A stretch of 64,000 bases of DNA from Allorhizobium pseudoryzae (lineage in GTDB: Bacteria; Pseudomonadota; Alphaproteobacteria; Rhizobiales; Rhizobiaceae). The stretch spans positions 62,001 to 126,000 of the forward strand of contig NZ_CP049241.1 of NCBI RefSeq assembly GCF_011046245.1, read 5' to 3'. Made by a program: the position numbers and the translations under genes. The notes beneath the pieces were generated by a model. That model was not told where the DNA came from and made no database searches. It saw only the letters and a program-made list of their open reading frames with translations. Positions 41,207-49,364 of the stretch are shown one piece after another (positions within the stretch are counted from its first letter, which is position 1; every line of letters begins with the position of its first letter).

Positions 41207-41624
41207 GGCGGCCGGGGCCGCCTTCACCTAAAAATTCGTCCACTGCGGCATGGGTCTTGGTCCAGACCGGCAGGGCGCGGGTCAGCAGCGCACGCCCCTC
41301 CTCCGTCAGCTTGAGCAGGCGGCTTCTGGCATCCTTCGGATCGTGTACCACCTCCAGGAGGCCGCGCCGCTGCAGCGGCTTCAGCGCCGCCGTCAGCGTC
41401 GTGCGGTCCATGTCGAGCACGGCAGCAACAGAGCCCATCGGCGCCGGTTGCGGGCGGTTCAAGGACATCAGCAGGGAAAACTGGCCGTTGGTGAGCCCCA
41501 GCGGCTTCAAGGCCTGATCGAACCTTCGGGCAAGCGCCCGGGCGGCGCGCTGCACGTGGAGGCAGAGACAGGTGTCGCGCACATGAACGGTGGTTGAAAA
41601 GGGAATCACATTTTCGTTTGACAT
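41178..41624 (-). CDS. MarR-family regulator
   Basis: A 148-residue MarR protein: LHVQRAARALARRFDQALKP, GSVAAVLDMDRTTLTAALKP for the recognition helix and the wing residues DPKDARSRLLKLTEEGRALL. Two Cys (DTCLCLH) near the N-terminus might sense redox or thiol-reactive compounds, but there is no OhrR-type context. It is divergent from the DUF899 operon and its 3' end overlaps the RES toxin gene by 29 bp. A palindrome upstream is its probable operator. Confidence 0.88.
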   Translation of the reverse strand: MSNENVIPFSTTVHVRDTCLCLHVQRAARALARRFDQALKPLGLTNGQFSLLMSLNRPQPAPMGSVAAVLDMDRTTLTAALKPLQRRGLLEVVHDPKDARSRLLKLTEEGRALLTRALPVWTKTHAAVDEFLGEGGPGRLRADLAAIR

Positions 41625-41635
41625 GACCTATATAC

Positions 41636-41647
41636 GTTGATATCAAC
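41636..41647. promoter_or_regulatory. MarR operator between the marR-type and DUF899 genes
   Basis: GTTGATATCAAC is a perfect 12-bp palindrome in the 62-bp divergent promoter region, suited to a MarR dimer controlling both directions. Confidence 0.7.
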
Positions 41648-41686
41648 TTAAATGTCAAGATCAACGAGGACATCTGGGAGGATGTG

Positions 41687-42430
41687 ATGACGCGTGATGC
41701 GACGAACCATGCGGTTGTTTCCCGCGAGGAATGGCTTGCCGCTCGCCAGGCGCTTCTGGCGCGCGAGAAGGAAATGACGCGGCTGCGTGACGCGATCAAC
41801 CGCGAACGGCTCGCCCTTCCCTGGGTGAAAGTGGAGGAAGACTATCGCTTCCAGACGCCCGAGGGCGAAAAGACGCTGTCCGACCTCTTTGACGGGCGCA
41901 GCCAGCTGATCGTCTATCACTTCATGTTCGGGCCCGACTGGGAGGCCGGTTGTCCGGGTTGTTCCTTCCTTGCCGACCATCTGGACGGCACGCTGCCGCA
42001 CCTCAACCATCACGATGTGACGCTCGTCTGCGTCTCGCGCGCGCCGCTCGACAAGATCACCGCCTACAAGCGCCGCATGGGCTGGCAGTTTCCCTGGGTC
42101 TCGTCCTTCAGCAGCCGCTTCAATTTCGATTTCGGCGTTTCCTTCACGAAAGACGAACTCGCCTCCGGCTCGGTCTTCTACAATTTCCGTGACACGCCGG
42201 CCGCCCAGGCGAATGACGAGCTGCCGGGGCAATCGGCCTTCTTCAAGGACGAGACGGGCCAGATTTTCCACACCTATTCCTCCTTTGCCCGCGGCGGCGA
42301 GGACATGCTGGGCACCATGATGATCCTCGACATCGCGCCGAAGGGCCGCAACGAGGATTCAACGATGAACTTCGTCAAACGTCATGACGAGTATGAAGAC
42401 CAGCCGAAGGTGGCCGCCTGCTGTCACTGA
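41687..42430 (+). CDS. DUF899 thioredoxin-like protein
   Basis: A 247-residue protein of DUF899, a thioredoxin-fold family. It has FDGRSQLIVYHFMFGPDWEA, then GCPGCSFLADHLDGTLPHL carrying the paired Cys, and VCVSRAPLDKITAYKRRMGW. Near the C-terminus is CCH. The family is linked to unlinked oxidation or dithiol chemistry but has no defined reaction. GGGAGG stands before ATG 41687. It heads the DUF899-DUF1579-VOC set. Confidence 0.9.
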   Translation: MTRDATNHAVVSREEWLAARQALLAREKEMTRLRDAINRERLALPWVKVEEDYRFQTPEGEKTLSDLFDGRSQLIVYHFMFGPDWEAGCPGCSFLADHLDGTLPHLNHHDVTLVCVSRAPLDKITAYKRRMGWQFPWVSSFSSRFNFDFGVSFTKDELASGSVFYNFRDTPAAQANDELPGQSAFFKDETGQIFHTYSSFARGGEDMLGTMMILDIAPKGRNEDSTMNFVKRHDEYEDQPKVAACCH

Positions 42431-42451
42431 GCCCTTCAGGGAGGAAGACCG

Positions 42452-42925
42452 ATGGACATGACCATGCCTCAGCCGCGCGCCGAACACGCCTTTCTGCAAA
42501 AACTCGTCGGCCGCTGGCAGGTCTCGGCTGAGGACATGACCGACGGCGAGGACTGGATCGAGGAGGTGCGGGCGCTGAACGGCATCTGGTTCCTCGCCGA
42601 GGGCCGCGGCAGGATGCCGGGCGGGGCTCCGGCGACCACACTCCTGACCCTTGGCCACGACAGCCGCACCGGCCGGTATGTCGGCAGCTGGATCGGCACG
42701 ATGATGGAGCATATGTGGGTCTATGACGGCGAGGTGTCGGACGACGGCTCGACGCTCAGCCTCTTCACCACCGGCCCGAGCTTTGCCGATGCCAGCGTCA
42801 CACAGGCGTATCGCGAACAGATTATCTTCACCGGCGCCGACACCCGCATCTTCACCTCCAGCAGCAGACAGCCGGATGGCGGCTGGCAGACATTCATGCG
42901 CGCCGACTATACGCGTCTGGCCTGA
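42452..42925 (+). CDS. DUF1579 domain protein
   Basis: A 157-residue protein with LQKLVGRWQVSAEDMTDGED, LNGIWFLAEGRGRMPGG, YVGSWIGTMMEHMWVYDGEV and a C-terminal beta-rich part, the DUF1579/lipocalin-like pattern. Its function is unknown. It follows the DUF899 gene by 21 bp. Confidence 0.85.
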   Translation: MDMTMPQPRAEHAFLQKLVGRWQVSAEDMTDGEDWIEEVRALNGIWFLAEGRGRMPGGAPATTLLTLGHDSRTGRYVGSWIGTMMEHMWVYDGEVSDDGSTLSLFTTGPSFADASVTQAYREQIIFTGADTRIFTSSSRQPDGGWQTFMRADYTRLA

Positions 42926-42999
42926 GCGCCACACGCTGCCAGCCCGATGCGCATCCGGTGTCGAGACGCGCCAAACCATTTCGTCACGAAAGGACGCTC

Positions 43000-43794
43000 A
43001 TGCCCTCCCCCACCCACGGCACCTTCATCTGGTGCGAGCTGATGACCACCGACATGGACAAGGCCGCCGAATTTTATGGGTCCGTCGTCGGCTGGAAGGC
43101 GAAGACCATGCCGATGCCCGGCATGGAGGACGAGCCGTATGGCATTTTCGACACCCGCAGCGGTGACGAGGATTGCGGGGTGGCCGGCTTCATGATCCTG
43201 CCGCCGGAGATGGCAGGCGAGATCCCGCCGAACTGGACCGGTTATGTCGGCGTCGACGACGTGGACGCGATGGTAAAACAGGTCGTCGCGGAGGGCGGCT
43301 CGCTCCGCAAGGAGCCGTTCGATGTACCGTGTGTCGGGCGTATGGCGGTGGTGGCCGATCCGCACGGCGCGGTCCTCTGCATCATGACGCCGGTTCCGAT
43401 GGACAATCCGCCGCCGATGGCGCCGATCGGCACGCCCGGCACCTTCGGCTGGCAGGAACTCTACGCCAATGACGGCCGCGAGGCGCTTGCCTTTTACGGC
43501 AAACTGTTTGGCTGGACGCTCGACCACGCCATGCCGATGGGCGAGATGGGTGACTACCTGATCTTTGCCCATCACGGCCGCGCGATCGGCGGCATGATGA
43601 CCCGCCCGCCGGCGGTGCCCGTCGCCTGCTGGAGCTATTACGTGAATGTAGCCTCGATTGCGACTGCGGTGGACAGGATCAAGGCCGGCGGCGGCACGGT
43701 GGTCTTCGGCCCGCAGGACGTGCCGGGCGGCAGCCAGATCGTCCAGGCGCTCGACCCGCAGGGCGCCTATTTCGCACTGGTGGGAGGGGCTTGA
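43000..43794 (+). CDS. two-domain VOC family protein
   Basis: A 264-residue protein with two glyoxalase/bleomycin-resistance modules. The first starts GTFIWCELMTTDMDKAAEFY; the second starts TFGWQELYANDGREALAFYG and ends near VQALDPQGAYFALVG. Members bind or modify small molecules; metal ligands cannot be fixed. GAAAGGA lies before ATG 43000. It closes the MarR-controlled set. Confidence 0.85.
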   Translation: MPSPTHGTFIWCELMTTDMDKAAEFYGSVVGWKAKTMPMPGMEDEPYGIFDTRSGDEDCGVAGFMILPPEMAGEIPPNWTGYVGVDDVDAMVKQVVAEGGSLRKEPFDVPCVGRMAVVADPHGAVLCIMTPVPMDNPPPMAPIGTPGTFGWQELYANDGREALAFYGKLFGWTLDHAMPMGEMGDYLIFAHHGRAIGGMMTRPPAVPVACWSYYVNVASIATAVDRIKAGGGTVVFGPQDVPGGSQIVQALDPQGAYFALVGGA

Positions 43795-43805
43795 GGGGAA
43801 CGCTC

Positions 43806-45101
43806 CTACGCCTCCCTGAGCTTCAGCACCACGCCGCGGGCGGCGGCAAAGGAGAGGAGCGACAGAATGGCGGCCGTGCCCCAGAGCGCGAAGACCGCAT
43901 GGCCGGGCTGACCTTCCGCCACCGCACTCTGCACGGCAAACAGCGAGCCGAGACCGCCGACGATGATCGCGCCGGCAACATAACCGCTGGTTTCCAGCGC
44001 CGGCAAAAGCGCGCTCGTTGCCAGGCGATGTTCGGGGTCTGCGTCCTCGATCACCGCCTGGTTGGCGCTGGCAAAGACCATGGCAAAGGCAATGCCGTTC
44101 AGCATCTGGCCGAAGAGAACGAGCGGCAGCAGGCTGAGAAACAGGCCGGTTGCGACGAAGAGCGCGCCGGTTGCCTGCAACAAGGGCCCTGCCCGCAGGA
44201 TCGCCTGGCGTTTGGCGAGGCTGTCGACATTGCCGATCGGGATCGCCGCCGCACTCCAGGAGAGCGACAGCGTGATCAGCACCAGACCGACACGCACCGG
44301 CGGCAGGCCGAGGCGCACATGCAGCGTGTAGGCAAGAAACACGGTGGAGACGCTCTGCGCCGCCGTCATCAGGAACAAAAGCCAGCTGCCGCGCCCGACC
44401 GTTCCGGTGAGCGAAAACAGTCTTGGCGGCAGGAGGCTTGGCCGCGGCGCACCCGGTGATGCGGGGGCCCGAGTCTCGTCGCGTGGCAGCGCAAAGGGCA
44501 TCACGGCAAAGAACAGCGCGATCACCGGCAGGCTGACGGTCAGTGCCCAGCGCCAGCCGAGCATTTCCACCGAGAGCCCACCGGCAAAGGGCCCGAGAAC
44601 GGCGGCGAGCGCCCAGACCATGGCTTCCGCGGTAAAGATGCGCGGCACGAGGCGCGGCGGAAACAGATCGGCGATCAGCGTGTAGCACAGAGCAACGATC
44701 CAGCCGTCCGACAGGCCCTGCAGCGCACGACCCGCCATCAGCATCAGCGGACCCACGGCAAAGGCCTGCACCGCCACGCCGCAGGCATACAGCAGCCCGG
44801 CACACAACAGCGCCCGGCGGGCGCCGAGCCGCAGGCGCAACGGCGACGCGGTCAAGCCGCCCATGATCACGCTGACGAAGAAGGCCGCATACACGAAGGG
44901 AAGAAGCGCCACGCCTTGCAGCGCCGTCACCGCGATCGGCAGCACCGGGCCGATCGCCACCTCGTTGAAGGCATGCAGGCCGATGCCGGCGGAGACCGCC
45001 GCGAGCCGCAGCCCATGCGGCGCCCGCAACAGGGCGGCCCAGCCCCGGATATCCTCCTCTGCCGGTGCCTCAGTCCGGCTGCCGCCTGTCACCTGATCCA
45101 T
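43806..45101 (-). CDS. MFS efflux transporter under SoxR control
   Basis: A 431-residue MFS protein with about twelve hydrophobic segments. Landmarks include SVIMGGLTASPLRLRLGARR between helices 2 and 3, AGRALQGLSDGWIVALCYT, and the ALPRDETRAPASPGAP central loop. It is divergent from soxR with a 54-bp gap holding a SoxR box, so it probably exports redox-active compounds or drugs. Substrate unknown. Confidence 0.88.
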   Translation of the reverse strand: MDQVTGGSRTEAPAEEDIRGWAALLRAPHGLRLAAVSAGIGLHAFNEVAIGPVLPIAVTALQGVALLPFVYAAFFVSVIMGGLTASPLRLRLGARRALLCAGLLYACGVAVQAFAVGPLMLMAGRALQGLSDGWIVALCYTLIADLFPPRLVPRIFTAEAMVWALAAVLGPFAGGLSVEMLGWRWALTVSLPVIALFFAVMPFALPRDETRAPASPGAPRPSLLPPRLFSLTGTVGRGSWLLFLMTAAQSVSTVFLAYTLHVRLGLPPVRVGLVLITLSLSWSAAAIPIGNVDSLAKRQAILRAGPLLQATGALFVATGLFLSLLPLVLFGQMLNGIAFAMVFASANQAVIEDADPEHRLATSALLPALETSGYVAGAIIVGGLGSLFAVQSAVAEGQPGHAVFALWGTAAILSLLSFAAARGVVLKLREA

Positions 45102-45148
45102 CGCTATCGTCCGATCCTCTTTGCACCATCGGACAGAGTCTGTAAAAC

Positions 45149-45164
45149 CTCAACCATGGTTGAG
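45149..45164. promoter_or_regulatory. SoxR box overlapping the soxR start codon
   Basis: CTCAACCATGGTTGAG is a 16-bp perfect palindrome that contains the soxR ATG (45156). For the MFS direction it lies in a 19-bp spacer between TTGATC and TACAGA, the layout activated by MerR-type proteins. Confidence 0.75.
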
Positions 45165-45626
45165 ATCAAGACGACAGAGACGGAAAAATCTCGCCGGAGC
45201 GAACTTTCCATCGGCGAGGTGGCGCGACGGGCGGGCGTTGCCGTCTCCGCCCTGCATTTCTACGAGGCGGAAGGGCTGATCCTCAGCCAGCGCACCCAAA
45301 GCGGCCACCGGCGCTACGGCCGCGACGTGCTGCGCCGGATTGCCGTGATCCGGGTAGCGCAGGCGGCGGGTCTCAGCCTGAAGGAGATCGCAGCCGCCTT
45401 CGCAAGCCTGCCGGACGGGCGCACGCCGACGGCCAAGGACTGGGCCGCGCTTTCGGCCTCCTGGCGCGATCTGCTGGACAGCCGCATCCGCCAGATGACG
45501 CGGCTGCGCGACGCGCTTTCCGGCTGCATCGGCTGCGGCTGCCTGTCGCTAGACGAGTGCCCCTTGCGCAATGACGGCGACCGCCTGGCCAAAGAGGGTG
45601 CCGGTGCGCGGCTTTTGGTGGAGTGA
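45156..45626 (+). CDS. soxR: SoxR, iron-sulfur redox-sensing MerR-family activator
   Basis: A 156-residue MerR protein with a winged helix (SIGEVARRAGVAVSALHFYE, SGHRRYGRDVLRRIAVIRVA), a long dimer helix and the [2Fe-2S] ligand region CIGCGCLSLDECPL near residue 125-139. It activates the divergent MFS gene when oxidised by redox-cycling compounds. Start ATG 45156 lies within its own operator. Confidence 0.95.
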   Translation: MVEIKTTETEKSRRSELSIGEVARRAGVAVSALHFYEAEGLILSQRTQSGHRRYGRDVLRRIAVIRVAQAAGLSLKEIAAAFASLPDGRTPTAKDWAALSASWRDLLDSRIRQMTRLRDALSGCIGCGCLSLDECPLRNDGDRLAKEGAGARLLVE

Positions 45627-45699
45627 GAGGGACGCGGGGCAATTACAGAATTTCGCCGCCCCGGGGTGGGGCGGCGCGTGCTTTGCATCCGGAAAACCC

Positions 45700-46482
45700 T
45701 TAGCGGGCGGCCTCTTCGATGAGGGCGGCGACGGCCTTGGGCTGCGAGACCATCACGACATGCGAGGCGCCGTCGATGACCACCGTATGCTTCGAACCGG
45801 CGCGTTCGGCCATGAAACCCAAGGCCTTGGCGGGCACGTTGCGGTCCCCCGTGCCGTAGACGAAGTAGGAGGGTACCGTCTTCCAGGCCGGCTTGCCGGA
45901 CTTCTCCGTCAGCGCGCCTTCGGTGACCGGGCGCTGGCCGGCGGCCATCAGGGCGGCGTCTGCGGCGTCCACATCCTCAGCGAACTGCTGGTGGAATTTT
46001 GCCTGGTCGATGGAGAGATCCACGCCGCCATCCTTCAGCTTGACGGGAGCGGCGAGTGCCTCACCCAGTGTGCCGCCCGGAAACTTTGCGGCGAGTTCGG
46101 CCACCGACTCGCCTTCCTCCGGCGCAAAGGCTGCGACGTAGACCAGCGACTTGACGGTCTTGTGGCCGTTGGCAGCCGTGCTGATCACCTGGCCGCCATA
46201 GGAATGGCCGACGAGGACGACCGGGCCTTCGATTGCGCCGACGATATCGGCGACATAGGCCGCATCGGCGGTAACGCTGCGCAGCGGATTGGCGGCGGCC
46301 ACGACCTTGTAGCCGTCCTTCTGCAGGATTTTCGTGACGCCGTTCCAGCTGGAGCTGTCGGCAAAGGCGCCGTGGACGAGGACGATGGTGGGCTTTGCCG
46401 GCTCGGCGGCGACCGGTGCGGCGCTCAGCAGAGCCCCCGCCAGAGCAGCAGCCAGGGCGGCGGCGGTTGCGAACTTCGACAT
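45700..46482 (-). CDS. secreted alpha/beta hydrolase
   Basis: A 260-residue exported hydrolase: signal peptide (KFATAAALAAALAGALLSAA, cleavage after AAA/VAA-E), the oxyanion region IVLVHGAFADSSSWNGV, nucleophile GHSYGG, and the later acidic and His residues (TGDRNVPAKALGF, DGASHVVMVSQP). Related proteins are putative haloperoxidases or esterases. It is 49 bp downstream of the chloroperoxidase-like gene and probably in the same operon. The S. meliloti chloroperoxidase-like protein in this regulon is secreted, which fits. Confidence 0.9.
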   Translation of the reverse strand: MSKFATAAALAAALAGALLSAAPVAAEPAKPTIVLVHGAFADSSSWNGVTKILQKDGYKVVAAANPLRSVTADAAYVADIVGAIEGPVVLVGHSYGGQVISTAANGHKTVKSLVYVAAFAPEEGESVAELAAKFPGGTLGEALAAPVKLKDGGVDLSIDQAKFHQQFAEDVDAADAALMAAGQRPVTEGALTEKSGKPAWKTVPSYFVYGTGDRNVPAKALGFMAERAGSKHTVVIDGASHVVMVSQPKAVAALIEEAAR

Positions 46483-46531
46483 GATGATATCCTTTCTTCC
46501 ATAAGACAGAGTTGCGGCAAGACCTGCGGGA

Positions 46532-47359
46532 TCAGCCGCGGATGAAGGCGAGAACGTCGGCGTTGAAGCGGTCGGCTTCGATTTCGGCGAGCCCGTGCGA
46601 GCCGCCCGGATAGATCGTCAGCGTGGCATCCGCGACGAGTTCGGCGGCGCGGTGGGCAGAGGCTTCGATCGGCACGATCTGGTCGTCGTCACCGTGGATG
46701 ATCAGCGTCGGGCGGTCGATGCGCTTCAGGTCTTGCGTGTAATCCACCTCGGAAAACTCGTGGATGCAGTCATACTGCCCCTTGATGCCGCCCTGCATGC
46801 CGATGCGGCGGAAGTTTTCGCGCAGGCCGTCGTTCACCGTCACGCCGTCGCGGTTGAAGCCGTAGAAGGGCACGGTGAGATCGAAGAAGAACTGCGAGCG
46901 GTTCTTGGCCGTGTTGTCGCGGATGCTGTCGAAGACCGAGAGCGGCGTGCCGTGCGGGTTTGCCTCCGTCTTCAGCATCAGCGGCGGAACGGCACCGACC
47001 AGCACGACCTTGGCAACCCGGGCGGTGCCATGGCGGCCGATGTAGTGCGCCACCTCCCCGCCTCCGGTCGAATGGCCGACCAGGATCGCATCCTTCAGGT
47101 CGAGCGCCTCGATCAGTTCGGCGAGATCATCGGCATACTGGTCCATGTGGTTGCCGTCCCAGGTCTGGTCCGAGCGGCCATGACTGCGGCGATCATGGGC
47201 GATGACGCGAAAGCCGTTCTCTCCGAAAAACAGCATCTGCTGGTCCCAGGCATCCGACGACAGCGGCCATCCATGGGCAAAGACGATCGGCTGGCCGGTG
47301 CCCCAGTCCTTGTAGAAGAGGCGCGTTCCGTCGGTGGTGGTGAAGAAGCTCATGTCCAT
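46532..47359 (-). CDS. cpo: non-heme chloroperoxidase-like alpha/beta hydrolase
   Basis: A 275-residue protein: [56 protein letters not shown], nucleophile [14 protein letters not shown], then an Asp ([13 protein letters not shown]) and His ([14 protein letters not shown]). This is the pattern of cofactor-free haloperoxidases/perhydrolases. Upstream there are two OhrR-like boxes, so it belongs to a likely organic-peroxide regulon. No signal peptide is seen. Confidence 0.93.
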   Translation of the reverse strand: MDMSFFTTTDGTRLFYKDWGTGQPIVFAHGWPLSSDAWDQQMLFFGENGFRVIAHDRRSHGRSDQTWDGNHMDQYADDLAELIEALDLKDAILVGHSTGGGEVAHYIGRHGTARVAKVVLVGAVPPLMLKTEANPHGTPLSVFDSIRDNTAKNRSQFFFDLTVPFYGFNRDGVTVNDGLRENFRRIGMQGGIKGQYDCIHEFSEVDYTQDLKRIDRPTLIIHGDDDQIVPIEASAHRAAELVADATLTIYPGGSHGLAEIEADRFNADVLAFIRG

Positions 47360-47392
47360 CTCTCCTTTGTGAATTTGGTTTTGCGCATTTCG

Positions 47393-47404
47393 ATTGCACG
47401 CAAC
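47393..47404. promoter_or_regulatory. OhrR-like box upstream of the chloroperoxidase-like gene
   Basis: ATTGCACGCAAC differs from the box between ohrR and ohr at one position. A second copy lies at 47449. Confidence 0.7.
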
Positions 47405-47448
47405 CTATATCGCTGAACCTGCGACCCATGTCAACAGCGAACAATTAG

Positions 47449-47460
47449 ATTGTGCGCAAT
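47449..47460. promoter_or_regulatory. second OhrR-like box upstream of the chloroperoxidase-like gene
   Basis: ATTGTGCGCAAT is a near-palindrome similar to the OhrR sites at 39468 and 39483. It lies about 90 bp before the start. Confidence 0.65.
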
Positions 47461-47781
47461 TTTTATTGGCAAGCGCGCCCTGCCTCTGGCCAGTGGGCGC
47501 CATTGGGCTGAAAAATCGCATGCGCCCTCTTGGCAGGACCCCGGCCCACCAGGTCCGCATGACGGCAGACTGTCAGGGGCGCGATGCCGAAAGATACGGC
47601 GGCTTGCTACATGGTTTTGCGCCAGGTTTTACGGACGGCATCTGTGCGCCGACGATGGAATCACCTAGGGTTCTGCCCATGAGAATCATGGTCGATGATG
47701 GTTTTCACTGTCGCGATACCCATATCCTCGGACCGCCTTCCATCGACGTTCGCGATTGCCCATTTTCAACGGAAACGATGG
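47461..47781. other. intergenic stretch between the chloroperoxidase and glycan regions
   Basis: About 320 bp. I see no convincing gene or RNA. It should hold the promoter for the glycosyltransferase-like gene. GC is lower than in the genes around it. Confidence 0.5.
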
Positions 47782-48630
47782 ATGTCCAAACTTCTCTTTT
47801 CACTTCCCGTTCACGAAAAGCCTGAGATCGTCAGAGACCAGATCGAGAACATCAATTATTTCGCGCCCGGCTCGCATATCTGCATCCATATTTCGCAGCT
47901 GGCGGAGAATCTCCGAGACGAATTCCAGACGGCCTGCGACTTCGACAACGTGACGATCAACCCGGTCTCCTACGAATCGGTCTGGTCGGGCGGCATTCTC
48001 CACACCCACATCGCCAATTTCGAACATGCACTGGAGGTCGGCGTCGATTTCGACAAGATCATCCTGATTTCTTCGAACGAGCTGTTGGTCAAGCCGGGGC
48101 TCGTGGAGTATGTGGCCGCGAACATGATCGGCGCCCAGACGGAGGTCTACGAGGATTCCGCGGACTGGGGCGTATTCTGCGACAAGCATCTGCAGATGCC
48201 GGGCATGCAGGCGTTCCTTGCTCGGCTCCATCTGCCGCTGTTTTTCGGCGGTCAGGCCGAGGGACAGTTTTTCCCGAAGAACATCTTCCAGATCCTGTCC
48301 AACAACTACCGCCAATGCTTTCCGATGGCGCCGGTCGGCTTTCCGATCGAAGAAGCGATTCCCGCCACGGTCGCCGCCCGTTTTGCCTTTACCGGCGTGG
48401 ATGTGGTGCCACCGATCACCTTCTGCGATTACTGCACGAATATCGAGATCAACCAGGAGGTGATCGACCAGATCCGCCGCGGCACGGGCACGATCTTTGC
48501 CCGCACGGTGCCGCGCACGCTGCAATCGCCGCACATCAACAAGTCGGTGCTGAAGGGTGTGTTTGCGGTCAAGCGCGTTCCTCGCGAGGATTGCGACCTG
48601 CGACGCTATGTGCGCAGCCTGATGGTGTAG
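47782..48630 (+). CDS. glycosyltransferase-like protein
   Basis: A 282-residue soluble protein that starts LLFSLPVHEKPEIVRDQIEN and contains HISQLAENLRDEFQTACDFD, VGVDFDKIILISSNELLVKP and MPGMQAFLARLHLPLFFGG. The general pattern (polar start, repeated FD... acidic motif in a Rossmann-like segment) suggests a glycosyltransferase or glycan-modifying enzyme of a polysaccharide locus, but I cannot name the family. It converges with the nucleotidyltransferase operon (38 bp gap). The start MSKLLF at 47782 is chosen over the in-frame codon at 47695 because the first residues match nothing. Confidence 0.6.
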   Translation: MSKLLFSLPVHEKPEIVRDQIENINYFAPGSHICIHISQLAENLRDEFQTACDFDNVTINPVSYESVWSGGILHTHIANFEHALEVGVDFDKIILISSNELLVKPGLVEYVAANMIGAQTEVYEDSADWGVFCDKHLQMPGMQAFLARLHLPLFFGGQAEGQFFPKNIFQILSNNYRQCFPMAPVGFPIEEAIPATVAARFAFTGVDVVPPITFCDYCTNIEINQEVIDQIRRGTGTIFARTVPRTLQSPHINKSVLKGVFAVKRVPREDCDLRRYVRSLMV

Positions 48631-48668
48631 TGAGACGCCATCACCTGCGGTCAGGACTGCCTGCCTTT

Positions 48669-49364
48669 TCAGGGCAAATGAAAGATCTTGCCCGCGGGGC
48701 GGCAGTCTTTGATCGGACATGCGATCACGGTGTTGCCGCCAGCAATGACGCCATTGACCATCGGACACACAAATAGACTGCCTTTGACTGAAAGCTCTGC
48801 ACGGTGGCGGATGCTGTGCGCCGCAGCCGTCAGACAGATGTCGCTATTGCGAAATACGTAGACGCCAGCGGAGGCATGCTGGGAGATGACCTGCTTTTCG
48901 CGGGCTTCCGTGACCACTCCGTCGACAATGCGGAGATAGCTGTAGCAGGGTTCGTCCGACACGAAGGTGGGAACGATCGCACCCCAGTCCTGGCCGCCGG
49001 TGATCGGCTCGAACCCCGCCGGTCCCTCGGAGAACAGGATGTCGGCGAGATCGACGACGATCGGCTCGTCCACGGCGACCAACGCCAGCCCGGCGAGGAC
49101 CGAGAACAGGGCGCCACCGCTCAGGTCCGACAATGTGACGATGCGGCAGCCCGGCCAGGCGTTTCGCAAGAAGACCACCAGCTCTGCCGTCGCTTCGGTT
49201 TCACGCACCACGAACACGTAATCCGACGGTGCCAGGCGCGAGACCCAGGCGCGCTCGCGCAAGGCATGTTCGATCATCGGCGTTCCATCGACCTTCACCA
49301 GGGGACGCAGACCGTAACGCTGCGTCCACAGATCTGGCCCCGCCAGGGGAACGACGCACTTCAT
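48669..49364 (-). CDS. nucleotidyltransferase-like protein of a surface glycan operon
   Basis: A 231-residue Rossmann-fold protein resembling sugar-phosphate nucleotidyltransferases. The start reads VVPLAGPDLWTQRYGLRPLV, with PLAGPD instead of the usual LAAGxGTRL loop. Further landmarks are KVDGTPMIEHAL, a metal-site-like LADILF and a C-terminal FVCPMVNGVIAGG. It is the third such domain in this operon and overlaps the upstream gene by 4 bp. A group with exactly this PLAGPD start exists in polysaccharide loci; the substrate is unknown. Confidence 0.7.
   Translation of the reverse strand: MKCVVPLAGPDLWTQRYGLRPLVKVDGTPMIEHALRERAWVSRLAPSDYVFVVRETEATAELVVFLRNAWPGCRIVTLSDLSGGALFSVLAGLALVAVDEPIVVDLADILFSEGPAGFEPITGGQDWGAIVPTFVSDEPCYSYLRIVDGVVTEAREKQVISQHASAGVYVFRNSDICLTAAAHSIRHRAELSVKGSLFVCPMVNGVIAGGNTVIACPIKDCRPAGKIFHLP

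Noticed and set aside
47394..47825. A 143-codon frame across the region between the chloroperoxidase and glycosyltransferase-like genes
   Set aside because: It has no family pattern or SD and spans the OhrR boxes and the promoter region.
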